NCBI GenBank assembly: GCA_018668255.1
Contig: JABISZ010000014.1
Coordinates: 1 to 63,333, forward strand
DNA length: 63,333 nucleotides
Reading direction: 5' to 3'
Source: Pseudomonadota bacterium
Lineage (GTDB): Bacteria; Pseudomonadota; Gammaproteobacteria; Ga0077536
Part shown: positions 9,587-21,957 of the stretch, one piece after another
How positions within the stretch are numbered: position 1 is the stretch's first letter
How the letters are laid out: the number at the start of each line of letters is the position of its first letter
The notes under the pieces: model-generated
Database searches by the model: none
The model's input: the letters and a program-made list of their open reading frames with translations, nothing else
Told to the model about the DNA's origin: nothing
Position numbers and translations under genes: made by a program

Positions 9587-10414
9587 TTAACTTTCTTTTA
9601 TTTGAAAAGGCTGAGAACTAGTCACTGCAGGAATCATTTCCCGCACTAACCCAACCATAGAAGGATCTATGTCGGATATAATAAATCCTTCAGAATCGCC
9701 TCCATCGGCCAGGATCTGTCCCCAAGGATCTATGATTAATGAGTGTCCATATGTATGACGACCCCATTTTCTTTGGCCGCACTGACCTGGGGCAAAAATA
9801 TAGCATCCAGTTTCGATCGCTCTTGCCTTCAATAAGGCATGCCAGTGAGCTGCGCCTGTTTTAGCTGTAAACGCAGCCGGCACAGAAATAAAATGGGCCC
9901 CATTTCTTGCCAACGCGTGGTAGAGGTTAGGGAAACGTACATCGTAACAAATCGTCAATCCAAGCTTACCCCATGGAGTCTGAGCCAGAACAGCCTCCGT
10001 TCCTGCTTGTACACTATTCGATTCTCGATATTCTTGCCCATCTTTAATCGCAACATCGAATAGATGGATCTTATTGTACGACTCCTCAACTGTTCCATCT
10101 GGTCGCATTAAAATACTTTGGTTAAAAATCTTTCCACCCATCGCTTTAACTGGAATAGAACCTAGCAGCAACCAACAGCCACAGGCGCTTACTAACTCTT
10201 GTGCATTCTGAAATGCAGGGTGATCAGATACAGAACATGCCTTTTCAAGATAAGACACATCTGTTTTCTCAATTAGAGAATAATATTCTGGCAAACAAAT
10301 TAAGTCAGCATTTTCACGAGCCGCTTGTATGACGAGAGCACCAACTTTTTCAAGATTTTTAGAAATATTGTCGCCAGCGCAATTCTGCACACAGGCTACT
10401 CGAAACGACACCAA
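9587..10414 (-). CDS. carbon-nitrogen hydrolase (nitrilase superfamily, Nit1/NitH-like amidase)
   Basis: 275-residue amidase of the nitrilase fold with the full Glu-Lys-Cys triad: E43 in LPEYYS, K115 in YNKIHLFD and C156 in LTICYDVRFP. Overall pattern (KIHLFDVAIKDGQEYRESN, ARAIETGCYIFAP, HSLIIDPWG) resembles the deaminated-glutathione amidase group (Nit1, E. coli YbeM) more than aliphatic nitrilases. Substrate is therefore inferred as a repair-type amide. It is upstream of fabA on the same strand across a 150-bp gap and downstream of rraA. Confidence 0.85.
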   Translation of the reverse strand: MVSFRVACVQNCAGDNISKNLEKVGALVIQAARENADLICLPEYYSLIEKTDVSYLEKACSVSDHPAFQNAQELVSACGCWLLLGSIPVKAMGGKIFNQSILMRPDGTVEESYNKIHLFDVAIKDGQEYRESNSVQAGTEAVLAQTPWGKLGLTICYDVRFPNLYHALARNGAHFISVPAAFTAKTGAAHWHALLKARAIETGCYIFAPGQCGQRKWGRHTYGHSLIIDPWGQILADGGDSEGFIISDIDPSMVGLVREMIPAVTSSQPFQIKES

Positions 10415-10455
10415 GATACCCCCACTTTTGCTTTCTAGATTAGTAGATGACTAGT

Positions 10456-10929
10456 TTATAGCTCTGTTTCCGACAAGACTATTCCATCAGAATCAGCCCA
10501 CATCCAACAGCCAGGCTTTATTACGGCATCAGCAAAACGTAAAACTACTCCCGAGGCACCCTCACCTTTTTTTACGCTCTTTCTGGGGTTAGTAGTTAAC
10601 GCTTTTACCCCAATATCAATGCTTGATATCTGCTCAGAATCACGAATACAACCGAACACAATAATCCCAGCCCAACCATTTTTTTGACCCAGCAGAGCTA
10701 GATTGTCACCCACTAGAGCGCACCTCAATGAGCCTCCTCCATCGATAACCAATATACGTCCTAATCCAGGCATTTCTAACATGTCGCGAACCAAACTATT
10801 GTCTTCATACACTTTTAAGGTAGCTACAGCACCAGAAAAGTTAGTTCGACCACCAAAGTCTCCAAAGATCGGGGCTAGGACTGTTAAAGCTTCACCATGT
10901 TCATCATATAAATCAGCAGTCATTTTCAT
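10456..10929 (-). CDS. rraA: RraA-family protein (regulator of RNase E activity)
   Basis: 157-residue cytosolic protein of the RraA fold. Recognisable are the N-terminal DLYDEHG, FGDFGGRTNFSGAV (residues about 24-37), VIDGGGSLRCALVGDNLA and FGCIRDSEQISSIDIGVKAL. E. coli RraA trims RNA decay by binding RNase E. Related proteins are aldolases, so the exact role is not certain from sequence. It lies directly downstream of glmU in the same orientation. Confidence 0.88.
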   Translation of the reverse strand: MKMTADLYDEHGEALTVLAPIFGDFGGRTNFSGAVATLKVYEDNSLVRDMLEMPGLGRILVIDGGGSLRCALVGDNLALLGQKNGWAGIIVFGCIRDSEQISSIDIGVKALTTNPRKSVKKGEGASGVVLRFADAVIKPGCWMWADSDGIVLSETEL

Positions 10930-10973
10930 CGTTCATATTCCTACATATTACTTCCCAAAGGAGATACTAAGAA

Positions 10974-12335
10974 CTATTTCTTCCTTGGTCTTTCCCATCC
11001 GGGGATGCTTTTTTGTTGACCTCGCCTAAGGGCTAAGTCCCCTTCGGCGACATCCTTGGTTATTGTAGTACCAGCAGCAGTAGTAGCATTTTCGCCAATG
11101 CTAACGGGTGCTACAAGAATCGATCCACTACCAATAAACACATCGTCACCAATCACTGTTTTGTGCTTATTAGCTCCGTCGTAGTTACAAGTAATAGTAC
11201 CTGCGCCTAGATTCGCATTCTTCCCTACTTCTGAATCTCCAACGTAGCTTAAATGGTTAGTCTTGCTACCTGCTCCTAGAGTCGAATTTTTAACTTCTAC
11301 AAAATTACCGACTTTCACTGTGTTTTCTAAATGCGTCCCTGGTCGTAAGTGTGCAAATGGACCTACTAGTGCGTTTTCTCCAACCTTAGCTCGATTTATC
11401 ACACATGACCCGAAAATCTGTGACCCTTTTCCAACAATTGAATCAGTGATCAGACAGTTAGGCCCAATTATTACGTCATCTCCAAGAGTCACAGACCCTT
11501 CAAATACTGAATTGACGTCTATCGACACATTCTTTCCACACTTAATGTTACCTCTAACATCAATCCGATCCGGATCACTAATTGTGACACCAGATCTCAT
11601 GAGAGTGACAGCATTGCGCCGCTGATAGATCCTTTCCGCCTGCGCACGTTGGACCTGATCATTAATTCCAAATGCTTCCGAAGGATCCATTAATTCGTGC
11701 GTGCCTACGGAAATCTTTAAATCACGCGCCAGTTTGGCGCAGTCTGTCAAATAGTACTCTTTCTGACTGTTGTCAGCTGCAAGTAACGGAACCATTTGCG
11801 CGAGGATGGAACACGATGCCACTACAATCCCTGTATTTGTTTCAGATATTAGTAATTGTTTTTCGGTAGCATCTTGATCTTCTACAATCCCGACAAATTT
11901 GCCTGTGGAGTCTCTCAGGATTCTCCCATATCCGCTGGGATCGGTTACTTTTGACGTCATAAAAGACAGTTCTGATAGGCCCAAGCTGCCAACCATCTTC
12001 ATCAGTGTTTCCACTCGTATTAAGGGCACATCTCCATACAAAACAACAACAGTATCTTCTTTTGAGATATGTTTTAGTGCTTGTGCCACCGCATGCCCGG
12101 TGCCTAATCTCTCTTTTTGATCGACCCAAGTTATATTTTCAGACGGAAATTTAGCCCTAATATCATCCCCATGATAACCAGTCACAACGATAGGGGGTAA
12201 TTCAGAGAGGCTTTGTGCTAACTCAATGACATGGCTAATGATCGGCCTTCCAGCCAGTAGATGCAACACCTTAGGAAGGTCTGAACACATCCGCTTCCCT
12301 TCACCCGCCGCCAAAACAATTACAGCTAGCCCCAT
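10974..12335 (-). CDS. glmU: bifunctional GlcNAc-1-P uridyltransferase / GlcN-1-P acetyltransferase
   Basis: Makes UDP-GlcNAc for peptidoglycan and lipopolysaccharide. The 453 residues split into an N-terminal nucleotidyltransferase (LAAGEGKRM at 8-16 and the PKVLH that follows, YGDVPL later) and a C-terminal left-handed beta-helix acetyltransferase with hexapeptide repeats and HLSYVGDSEVG and GAGTITCNYDG, typical of GlmU. It lies downstream of the atp operon on the same strand, as in many gammaproteobacteria, after a 95-bp gap with only a weak 5-bp hairpin. Confidence 0.97.
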   Translation of the reverse strand: MGLAVIVLAAGEGKRMCSDLPKVLHLLAGRPIISHVIELAQSLSELPPIVVTGYHGDDIRAKFPSENITWVDQKERLGTGHAVAQALKHISKEDTVVVLYGDVPLIRVETLMKMVGSLGLSELSFMTSKVTDPSGYGRILRDSTGKFVGIVEDQDATEKQLLISETNTGIVVASCSILAQMVPLLAADNSQKEYYLTDCAKLARDLKISVGTHELMDPSEAFGINDQVQRAQAERIYQRRNAVTLMRSGVTISDPDRIDVRGNIKCGKNVSIDVNSVFEGSVTLGDDVIIGPNCLITDSIVGKGSQIFGSCVINRAKVGENALVGPFAHLRPGTHLENTVKVGNFVEVKNSTLGAGSKTNHLSYVGDSEVGKNANLGAGTITCNYDGANKHKTVIGDDVFIGSGSILVAPVSIGENATTAAGTTITKDVAEGDLALRRGQQKSIPGWERPRKK

Positions 12336-12430
12336 AATTAAATCTCACTCACGCCTTAGCCAAAGGGCTATGATAGTGTCCTAAGCAGGTCTCGACAATA
12401 AAATTTTCGAATGACAGACTAGATGGTAAC

Positions 12431-12850
12431 CTAGCGACCACTTCTGCGGCGAAGTCTTTGAATAGTTTGTAGTTGAGCAATAGTTTCAGCCAGCTCAACC
12501 CTCGCCTTAGTGTAGTCCATAGTCGAACTTGTGTCTGAAAGTGCGGCTTCAGCAGCTTCTTTAGCTTTCACCAAAAGAGCCTCATCAAGGTCTTCTGCTC
12601 GTTCTGCAGTATCAGACAAAATAGTCACCGTGGTAGGCTGAACTTCTAACATTCCCCCTGATACATAGAAAGCGAGCTCAGATCCGGCAGCGAGCTTCAC
12701 CCTAACTTCTCCAGGTCCTAAGCGAGACAGCAACGGAGCATGACCAGGAGCAATGCCTACTTCACCTTGTATCGCGGGTGCAAAAACCATTTCAGCCTCA
12801 CCAGAGAAAATCTCTTTTTCTGCACTAACTATATCAACATGGACTGTCAT
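12431..12850 (-). CDS. atpC: F1Fo ATP synthase subunit epsilon
   Basis: 139-residue central-stalk subunit with an N-terminal beta-sandwich (VDIVSAEKEIFSGEAEMV, GEVGIAPGHAPLLSRLGPGEVRV) and a C-terminal two-helix domain ending in an Arg-rich tail. It couples to the rotor and can inhibit ATP hydrolysis. Last gene of the operon, 4 nt after atpD. Confidence 0.96.
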   Translation of the reverse strand: MTVHVDIVSAEKEIFSGEAEMVFAPAIQGEVGIAPGHAPLLSRLGPGEVRVKLAAGSELAFYVSGGMLEVQPTTVTILSDTAERAEDLDEALLVKAKEAAEAALSDTSSTMDYTKARVELAETIAQLQTIQRLRRRSGR

Positions 12851-12854
12851 AATC

Positions 12855-14261
<1,407 letters not shown>

Positions 14262-14286
14262 TTAATAAAATAGTCAGTGCATTGGC

Positions 14287-15144
14287 TTAAACTGCCGCCG
14301 CACCACCAACAATCTCTGAAAGCTCCTGCGTAATCGCAGCTTGACGAGCTTTATTATAGATAAGTTCCAACTCATCTATCGCTTTCCCGGCATTATCTGA
14401 CGCCGATTTCATTGCCACCATTCTGGCGGCCTGTTCGCAGGCTATATTTTCAACCACACCCTGATAAACTAAAGATTCTATATAACGACCGAGAAGCTGG
14501 TCCATGACCTCAGGCGCTTCAGGTTCGTAAAGATAGTCCCAATGGTGACCTAACTCAGCAGACTCTCCGCGCTGAAGAGGCAATAGTTGCTCGAACTTCG
14601 GGATTTGAGTCATCCGGTTCACAAATTCGTTATAAACAATATAAAGCTTATCAATACGTTTCTCATGGTACGCATCGAGCATTATCTTTACAGTCCCTAT
14701 TAAATCCTCTAATTTCGGAGCATCACCAAGTTGTCCAACTTGTCCTGTTACATTACCCCCAATACGCGAGAAAAAACCTGCGCCTTTCGTCCCGATCACG
14801 CACAATTCCAGCTCAGTCCCATCAGATTCCCACTCTTGGAAACGCTTAATAGATTGACGAAACAAATTTCCATTTAATCCACCGCAAAGTCCTCTATCAG
14901 TGGTCACAAGTATCAGGCCGATACGACTTACATCTCTTTCAGCCAAAAAGGGGTGTCGGTATTCCGAATTGGCATTGGCGATATGTGAAACCACTTGCCT
15001 CATTTTCTCGGCATAGGGACGAGCGGCAGTCATCCGCTCCTGAGCTTTCCTCATTTTGCTCGCCGCAACCATTTCCATCGCCTTAGTGATTTTCTGCGTG
15101 TTTTTAACACTTGCGATTTTGGTGCGTATTTCCTTTGCTGCCAT
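14287..15144 (-). CDS. atpG: F1Fo ATP synthase subunit gamma
   Basis: Central rotor shaft, 285 residues. The N-terminal coiled-coil helix ([21 protein letters not shown], then [11 protein letters not shown]), the [11 protein letters not shown] motif and the C-terminal helix ([20 protein letters not shown], then [19 protein letters not shown]) are typical. Position between atpA and atpD is canonical. Confidence 0.98.
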   Translation of the reverse strand: MAAKEIRTKIASVKNTQKITKAMEMVAASKMRKAQERMTAARPYAEKMRQVVSHIANANSEYRHPFLAERDVSRIGLILVTTDRGLCGGLNGNLFRQSIKRFQEWESDGTELELCVIGTKGAGFFSRIGGNVTGQVGQLGDAPKLEDLIGTVKIMLDAYHEKRIDKLYIVYNEFVNRMTQIPKFEQLLPLQRGESAELGHHWDYLYEPEAPEVMDQLLGRYIESLVYQGVVENIACEQAARMVAMKSASDNAGKAIDELELIYNKARQAAITQELSEIVGGAAAV

Positions 15145-15168
15145 TACTTTAGAATTCCTTAACAGTGC

Positions 15169-16710
15169 TTACCAAGAGTGACTTTCAGAAAAAGACTCAA
15201 GCGCGGCTTTGAGGCCAGATTTAGTCTCATCTCCAAAGTCACCAGTGTCGTTAATTTTAGCCATGAGATCGGCCTGACTAGAATTCATATAACCAACTAA
15301 TTCGCTCTCGTACTTCCCAACGTCGGCAATAGGAACTTCATCTATATAGCTATTTTCAACTGCATATAAACTCACAGCCATTTCAGCCACACTCAAAGGA
15401 GAATATTGTTTCTGCTTCATTAGCTCCATTACACGCTGGCCGCGCTCTAACTGCTTTCTCGTTGCTTCATCAAGATCTGATGCAAATTGAGAGAATGCTG
15501 CCAACTCACGGTACTGAGCCAGTGCTAAACGAACGCCGCCTCCTAGCTTCTTAACAATTGAAGTCTGGGCTGCGCCACCGACTCGAGAAACAGACAAACC
15601 AGCATTTATTGCCGGACGGAACCCTGAGTTAAAAAGGTCTGTTTCCAGATAAATCTGTCCATCGGTTATAGATATCACATTGGTTGGTACAAATGCAGAT
15701 ACATCGCCCGCCTGGGTTTCAATTATAGGCAACGCGGTAAGAGAACCCGTCTTGCCTTTCACTTTACCATTTGTGGCTTTTTCGACATATTCAGCATTCA
15801 CTCTGGAAGCTCTCTCTAGCAAGCGAGAATGCAAATAAAACACATCCCCTGGATATGCTTCGCGCCCAGGAGGACGTCTCAGCAACAGAGAGACTTGTCT
15901 GTAGGCCCATGCTTGTTTAGTCAGATCGTCATAAATGATCAAAGCATCCTCGCCCCGATCACGAAAGTATTCACCCATAGAACAGCCAGCGTATGGCGCA
16001 ATATATTGCATAGCCGCCGAATCTGATGCCGTGGCCGCTACTATAATAGTGTGCTCCAACGCGTCATGCTCTTCTAGTTTACGGATCACAGCGGCAATAG
16101 AAGACGCTTTCTGCCCAATCGCGACGTATATGCATTTAATCCCAGTTCCTTTCTGGTTAATAATTGCATCTATCGCAACTGCTGTCTTACCGGTTTGCCT
16201 ATCACCAATAATTAATTCACGCTGGCCGCGTCCAACAGGTACCATAGCGTCTATCGATTTAAGCCCAGTTTGCACCGGTTGGTCGACTGACTGACGCTCG
16301 ATTACACCGGGAGCTATTTTCTCGATAGGTTCGGTCCGAGAGGTATTCAAATCGCCTTTTCCATCAATCGGTTGTCCAAGTGAGTTCACAACTCGACCAA
16401 GTAACTCCTCACCAACAGGAACTTCTAGAATTCTACCGGTACAGCGGCAGGTATCTCCTTCAGAAAGATGCTCGTAAGATCCTAGTACAACAGCGCCTAC
16501 GGAGTCCTGCTCTAAGTTGAGAGCAAGCCCAAACACTCCTCCAGGAAACTCAATCATTTCGCCTTGCATCACATCACTTAGGCCGTGTATTCGAGCAATA
16601 CCATCAGATAAACTGACGACAGTGCCTTCGGTACGAGCTTCCGTGTCTAAATCAAGACCTTCAATTCTTTTTTTGATCAGTTCGCTGATCTCGGTTGCGC
16701 TGATACTCAT
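15169..16710 (-). CDS. atpA: F1Fo ATP synthase subunit alpha
   Basis: Non-catalytic nucleotide-binding subunit, 513 residues. It carries the P-loop GDRQTGKT, the following [18 protein letters not shown], the [20 protein letters not shown] segment and a C-terminal all-helical domain ending in SESHSW. Forms F1 with atpD. Canonical order and length. Confidence 0.99.
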   Translation of the reverse strand: MSISATEISELIKKRIEGLDLDTEARTEGTVVSLSDGIARIHGLSDVMQGEMIEFPGGVFGLALNLEQDSVGAVVLGSYEHLSEGDTCRCTGRILEVPVGEELLGRVVNSLGQPIDGKGDLNTSRTEPIEKIAPGVIERQSVDQPVQTGLKSIDAMVPVGRGQRELIIGDRQTGKTAVAIDAIINQKGTGIKCIYVAIGQKASSIAAVIRKLEEHDALEHTIIVAATASDSAAMQYIAPYAGCSMGEYFRDRGEDALIIYDDLTKQAWAYRQVSLLLRRPPGREAYPGDVFYLHSRLLERASRVNAEYVEKATNGKVKGKTGSLTALPIIETQAGDVSAFVPTNVISITDGQIYLETDLFNSGFRPAINAGLSVSRVGGAAQTSIVKKLGGGVRLALAQYRELAAFSQFASDLDEATRKQLERGQRVMELMKQKQYSPLSVAEMAVSLYAVENSYIDEVPIADVGKYESELVGYMNSSQADLMAKINDTGDFGDETKSGLKAALESFSESHSW

Positions 16711-16763
16711 TGCAATCCTCTGACTCTACTTCGTTAAATTAAAAAAAATATATATAAACAAAT

Positions 16764-17297
16764 TTATCCCAACTCACTTTCCAATGTCGCTAAGCGACCA
16801 CGGAGAGATAAGTCAATTACAGAATCACCAATTTTTATGACTGCACCACCAATCAGTGATACGTCAGTCTTTCCGGTAATTTGGCAGTTTTTACCCAAGC
16901 GGTTACCAATAGCGAGTTTTATTTGGCTAGACTCTTCCGAAGTCAAATCAAAAGCTGATGTTACTTCGATATTCACCAGGCCCGCCATCTCCGCGCATCG
17001 GCTATTAAATAATTCAGAAACTTCCTGGACTAACTGAAGACGATCGGCATTAATCAGCAAAGTAACAAAATTGACTTTTTGTTCATTGAGCTTATTCCCA
17101 AACATATCAACAATAATCGAAAGCATCACAGCTTTAGAAACTTTCGGATGCCCAATCAACGGGCCAAGATCAGGATGTTGCACTGCCTCGATGAGGCTGA
17201 CAAGAAACTTAGCCCAATCTTCGGTTACACCGTTCTCTCTGGCGTACTCGAAAGCAGCTTCGGTATAAGGTCGAGCAATTGTGAGTCTATCTTGCAT
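16764..17297 (-). CDS. atpH: F1Fo ATP synthase subunit delta
   Basis: 177-residue peripheral-stalk subunit linking F1 to subunit b. It has the N-terminal RPYTEAAFEYARENG motif, a helical bundle, and a C-terminal domain with KTDVSLIGGAVIKIGDSVIDLSLRGRL, the best-conserved OSCP/delta signature. It sits 9 nt after atpF. Confidence 0.97.
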   Translation of the reverse strand: MQDRLTIARPYTEAAFEYARENGVTEDWAKFLVSLIEAVQHPDLGPLIGHPKVSKAVMLSIIVDMFGNKLNEQKVNFVTLLINADRLQLVQEVSELFNSRCAEMAGLVNIEVTSAFDLTSEESSQIKLAIGNRLGKNCQITGKTDVSLIGGAVIKIGDSVIDLSLRGRLATLESELG

Positions 17298-17306
17298 GGA
17301 GGACCT

Positions 17307-17777
17307 CTAGAGTGCGCCTGCGAGCTTAGTGAGCACATCTCGATGTGATTTCTCATCAATTTCTCGCATTAAGATCTGCTCAGCTCCCTGCAGCGCCAAG
17401 CTGCCAACCTGTTTTCTGAGCCCATCTAATGCTTGATTGCGCTCTTGTTCTATTTCGGCCGAAGCGGAGGCAATTATCTTAACTTTTTCTTCTACCGCCT
17501 CATTTTTAGCGCGCTCATGTATCTCATCAGCTCTTTTTTGGGCCTGAGAGACAAGATCTTGAGCCTTCTCCTTCCCGTCGGAAAGTATTTCCTTGACACG
17601 CTTTTCAGCATTTTCCAGCTCGTATTTCCCTTGCTCAGCAGAAGCCAAACCGTCAGCTATTTGTGCTTCACGTGCTTCCAGCGCAGCTATAATTGGAGGC
17701 CAAACATACTTCAAACAAAACCAAACGAATATCGCAAAGGATATAGCCTGACCTAGAAGAGTTAAATTCATGTTCAT
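17307..17777 (-). CDS. atpF: F1Fo ATP synthase subunit b
   Basis: 156-residue peripheral stalk. An N-terminal membrane helix (about 4-25: [20 protein letters not shown]) includes the conserved [11 protein letters not shown] pattern. The remainder is a long charged coiled coil rich in Ala, Glu and Lys. Two copies brace the stator. Confidence 0.97.
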   Translation of the reverse strand: MNMNLTLLGQAISFAIFVWFCLKYVWPPIIAALEAREAQIADGLASAEQGKYELENAEKRVKEILSDGKEKAQDLVSQAQKRADEIHERAKNEAVEEKVKIIASASAEIEQERNQALDGLRKQVGSLALQGAEQILMREIDEKSHRDVLTKLAGAL

Positions 17778-17818
17778 CGCAGATGTTCCAACCTTTTATC
17801 TTCGGTTAATTTTTCAGC

Positions 17819-18088
<270 letters not shown>

Positions 18089-18120
18089 TTATCTCCTATA
18101 AATAATCTAACTACTTCGAC

Positions 18121-18942
<822 letters not shown>

Positions 18943-18991
18943 TTAAAAAGTTCCAATCATTTAATAATATTATTAATAACAGTCAATCAAG

Positions 18992-19390
18992 TTATTTAGC
19001 CGACTCGGAAAGGTCCATGAAAACAAGGCCAAACCAGTTAGTTAAGACGACTGCAAAATACGTTGAGATTAAAATTAAAAAATTAATCTCTAAACTGAAA
19101 ATCACCAACACAAACAAGGCTACGGTATAAACTATTTTTATAACCGACCCTACATAATTACTGCGCAGGCTATCAGCAGCCGATAGCTCTTCTCGTCGAG
19201 ACAACATCCTCTTAGCTAAGTAGTAGCTAGGCAATACCGCAATTAGGCCTCCTACTAAAGCAGACTTTCCAGCCATGGCAGACGCGAGCAAGGCCATAAC
19301 TAATCCAACCCCGAGAGTCAGTAGCAACTGATATAAAACTAGCTGCATTATTTTTCGCCGCCATCGGTCAGCTTTATTTCTTTGCGCCAC
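18992..19390 (-). CDS. atpI: F1Fo ATP synthase accessory protein AtpI
   Basis: 132-residue protein with four hydrophobic segments, at the head of the atp operon where the c-ring assembly/Mg-uptake protein AtpI sits. The start at 19390 is GTG; an in-frame ATG lies 15 codons later (AtpI sequences are too variable to decide). SAMAGKSALVGGLIAVLPSY is typical of the family. Confidence 0.9.
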   Translation of the reverse strand: MAQRNKADRWRRKIMQLVLYQLLLTLGVGLVMALLASAMAGKSALVGGLIAVLPSYYLAKRMLSRREELSAADSLRSNYVGSVIKIVYTVALFVLVIFSLEINFLILISTYFAVVLTNWFGLVFMDLSESAK

Positions 19391-19428
19391 GACTTTCGCA
19401 TAGTTGACTAAGTAATTTTAGCCGTCGC

Positions 19429-19458
19429 ATTGTAACGGTTCTAATCATAATTCGGCAA
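19429..19458 (-). promoter_or_regulatory. candidate atp operon promoter
   Basis: On the minus strand -35 TTGCCG (453-458 of 19 kb) and -10 TACAAT (19429-19434) are 18 bp apart, about 40 nt upstream of the atpI start and within the 149-bp parB-atpI gap. Motif match and placement support it; the start site has not been shown. Confidence 0.5.
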
Positions 19459-19539
19459 GAGTTTCGCAACATTTAATTAAAATAATATCTGAGCTAAATT
19501 CATCTAAACATCTCAAAAAAGGACATATTCTCGAAACAC

Positions 19540-20409
19540 TTAATGTATGCGGCGTAAAATCCCATCTAACTCATCCAAAGAATGATAACCAACTTCAATT
19601 TTACCCCCACCGTCAGAGCGATGCTTGATAGCTACTGAGGCACCAATACGTTCGGATAAATTGTTCTCTAAAGTCTTTATGTTCGGATCAATAGACCGTT
19701 TCGTACCGGTACTAAGCTCAGGTTGAAGCCGAGCAGCTTTAACAAGAGCTTCTGTGGCACGGACGCTTAGTCTTTTGCTAGCCACATCAACTGCCAACTT
19801 TGTCTGCTGCACGCCCTTAAGTCCTAATAACGCTCTAGCGTGACCCATTTCCAATTGCCCGTTCTCTAACATACTTTTGGTTTTCGCTTCTAAGTCTAGT
19901 AAACGCATCAAATTGCTTACAGTAGCTCGTGACTTACCCACTGCCTCAGCAACTTTCTCATGCGTCATACCGAACTCAGACACTAATCGTCCGAAAGCCA
20001 CAGCCTCCTCAACAGGATTCAATTGCTCTCTCTGTATGTTCTCGATCAAAGCAATGCTCATAGCATCTTGATCAGCAACGTTTTTAATTATAGCCGGAAT
20101 AGTCGTAAGCCCTGCCAGCTGGCATGCACGCCATCTCCGTTCACCAGCGATCAGTTCGTACTGCTCTGCACCTTGAAGAGGCCTTAAAACTATTGGTTGC
20201 AGAACGCCATGAACCCTGATGGAATCAGCCAGCTCTTTTACATTATCCTCTCTCATTGTTGTCCTTGGCTGATACTTTCCTCTGACAATAAGCTCCAAAT
20301 TAATAGATCTTAAGCTTTCTTGACTTAGCTCTTCGTTACCAGCCGAGTTGGTACTAGAGGTCAACAGAGCATCTAGACCTCGTCCCAAACTACGTTTTTT
20401 ATTACTCAT
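19540..20409 (-). CDS. parB: chromosome partitioning protein ParB
   Basis: Centromere-binding CTPase that loads at parS and spreads; 289 residues from the chosen start. That start is the ATG at 20409 (MSNKKRSLGRGLDALL), preceded by GGAGAG; a TTG 13 codons upstream overlaps parA and is less likely. The CTP-binding region holds GERRWRACQLAG, ENIQREQLNPVEEA follows, and the helix-turn-helix is around KVAEAVGKSRATVSNLMRLL. Pairs with parA immediately upstream. Confidence 0.97.
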   Translation of the reverse strand: MSNKKRSLGRGLDALLTSSTNSAGNEELSQESLRSINLELIVRGKYQPRTTMREDNVKELADSIRVHGVLQPIVLRPLQGAEQYELIAGERRWRACQLAGLTTIPAIIKNVADQDAMSIALIENIQREQLNPVEEAVAFGRLVSEFGMTHEKVAEAVGKSRATVSNLMRLLDLEAKTKSMLENGQLEMGHARALLGLKGVQQTKLAVDVASKRLSVRATEALVKAARLQPELSTGTKRSIDPNIKTLENNLSERIGASVAIKHRSDGGGKIEVGYHSLDELDGILRRIH

Positions 20410-20444
20410 TCTTCGCTCTCCAAAAGGTCTTTTTTTCACATAGA

Positions 20445-21212
20445 TCAATTGCTTTCTTTGCGCAACATCTCTCCTGCCAGGGCAAGATAGGCAGCTGCAC
20501 CGGAAGACGATCGATCGTATAAAAGAGCTGGTAATCCATGACTCGGAGCCTCAGCCAACTTAATATTTCTGGGAATTACTGTCCGATACACCAAATCACC
20601 AAAGTGGTTCGTCAGTTGTTTTGACACCTCTAGCGCCAAGTTATTACGCGGGTCAAACATAGTCCTCAACAATCCATCAATTTTTAAAGACGGGTTAAGA
20701 GACACCTTAATCGTCTCAATTGTGCTCATTAAAGAAGACAGTCCCTCTAAGGCGTAATACTCACACTGAGTAGGAATCAAGAGACTATCTGCAGAAACCA
20801 ATGCATTGATAGTCAACATGTTCAATGAAGGGGGACAGTCAATAAAAATATATGAATAGTCAGCCTCAATAGAACGAAGCGCTTTTCCTAACAAATACTC
20901 ACGATCTAGCATGCCCAACAAGGCAACTTCTGCACCTGTAAGGTCACTATTAGAAGGAATTAAATCGTATCCTGCCGCCACATCTGGGAGGATGCAACTT
21001 CTTACGTCTTGGGTCTCAACCAACAAATCATAAATAGATAACTCGACATTTTCCTTGTCTACGCCACTTCCACTAGTCGCATTCCCCTGAGGATCGAGGT
21101 CCACCAAGAGCGTTTTCCGTTTAGTGGCCGATAATGAGGCAGCAATGTTTACGCTTGTAGTTGTTTTGCCGACACCACCTTTCTGATTCACCACTGCGAT
21201 AATACGAGCCAT
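20445..21212 (-). CDS. parA: chromosome partitioning ATPase ParA
   Basis: Deviant Walker ATPase of 255 residues (Soj family) that moves ParB-parS complexes. The P-loop KGGVGKTT lies at 11-18 with the signature lysine, followed by VDLDPQGNATSG and the Walker B IFIDCPPSL. Located between rsmG and parB in the classical mnmG-rsmG-parA-parB order near bacterial origins. Confidence 0.98.
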   Translation of the reverse strand: MARIIAVVNQKGGVGKTTTSVNIAASLSATKRKTLLVDLDPQGNATSGSGVDKENVELSIYDLLVETQDVRSCILPDVAAGYDLIPSNSDLTGAEVALLGMLDREYLLGKALRSIEADYSYIFIDCPPSLNMLTINALVSADSLLIPTQCEYYALEGLSSLMSTIETIKVSLNPSLKIDGLLRTMFDPRNNLALEVSKQLTNHFGDLVYRTVIPRNIKLAEAPSHGLPALLYDRSSSGAAAYLALAGEMLRKESN

Positions 21213-21273
21213 TATTTAAGTACTGCATTTTAGTTAATCGAAAAAAAAGATAAGCCTAAGCTTGTTGACCCGA

Positions 21274-21951
21274 TTATGTCACAAGTGGAGAAGTCACGGC
21301 ATCACTATCTAAGGCTTTACGCTGAAAAAAGACCAGATGCCTATCTGAAAATCCAGGGACCTCAATGCGCACCGCCTTTGCAGGACTCCCCCAAAGAGCT
21401 TCTGCTGATCTTATTTCCTCTTCATTCAAAACACCTTTCATTGTAATAAGCTTTGTCTTATCAGTCGCCAAACCACCAGCTTTCTCTATGAACTGAGAGG
21501 CAGAGCCAAATGCTCGGGTAAGAATATAAGAAAACTCGATTGTGCTCTCAAACTCTTCAATGCGTTTTGCAACAACATCGAGGGTATTAAGACCTAGCTC
21601 AATGCGCATTGATGACAAAAATCGAGCACGCTTTCCTCGTGGCTCGACTAAAACCACATGAATGCTTGGAATAATTATTTTTAAAACAAGACCAGGTAAA
21701 CCAGCTCCACTACCTAAATCTAACAAAGGTCCAGTATTAATATGCGGTGCTAAAGCTAGACAGTCCACGATGTGATCAGAGATAAACTGTCGTAAAGAAG
21801 AAGCTCCCGTAAGATTAAAACGCTTATTCCATTTGAGTACTGCTTTAGCATAAATGAGTAAATCATGGACTTGATCCTCCGTGATTTCACAACCTACCAT
21901 ACGACCTGATTGCAAAATCAAATCCTTCAGTTCATGGTCGCTATCACTCAA
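21274..21951 (-). CDS. rsmG: 16S rRNA (guanine-N7)-methyltransferase RsmG
   Basis: SAM-dependent enzyme methylating G527 of 16S rRNA; 225 residues. The SAM loop is LLDLGSGAGLPGLVL, preceded by KWNKRFNLTGASSLRQFISDHIVDCLA, a RsmG hallmark, and followed by LVEPRGKRARFL. It begins 6 nt after mnmG and both are tRNA/rRNA modification genes. Confidence 0.97.
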   Translation of the reverse strand: MSDSDHELKDLILQSGRMVGCEITEDQVHDLLIYAKAVLKWNKRFNLTGASSLRQFISDHIVDCLALAPHINTGPLLDLGSGAGLPGLVLKIIIPSIHVVLVEPRGKRARFLSSMRIELGLNTLDVVAKRIEEFESTIEFSYILTRAFGSASQFIEKAGGLATDKTKLITMKGVLNEEEIRSAEALWGSPAKAVRIEVPGFSDRHLVFFQRKALDSDAVTSPLVT

Positions 21952-21957
21952 GGTTGA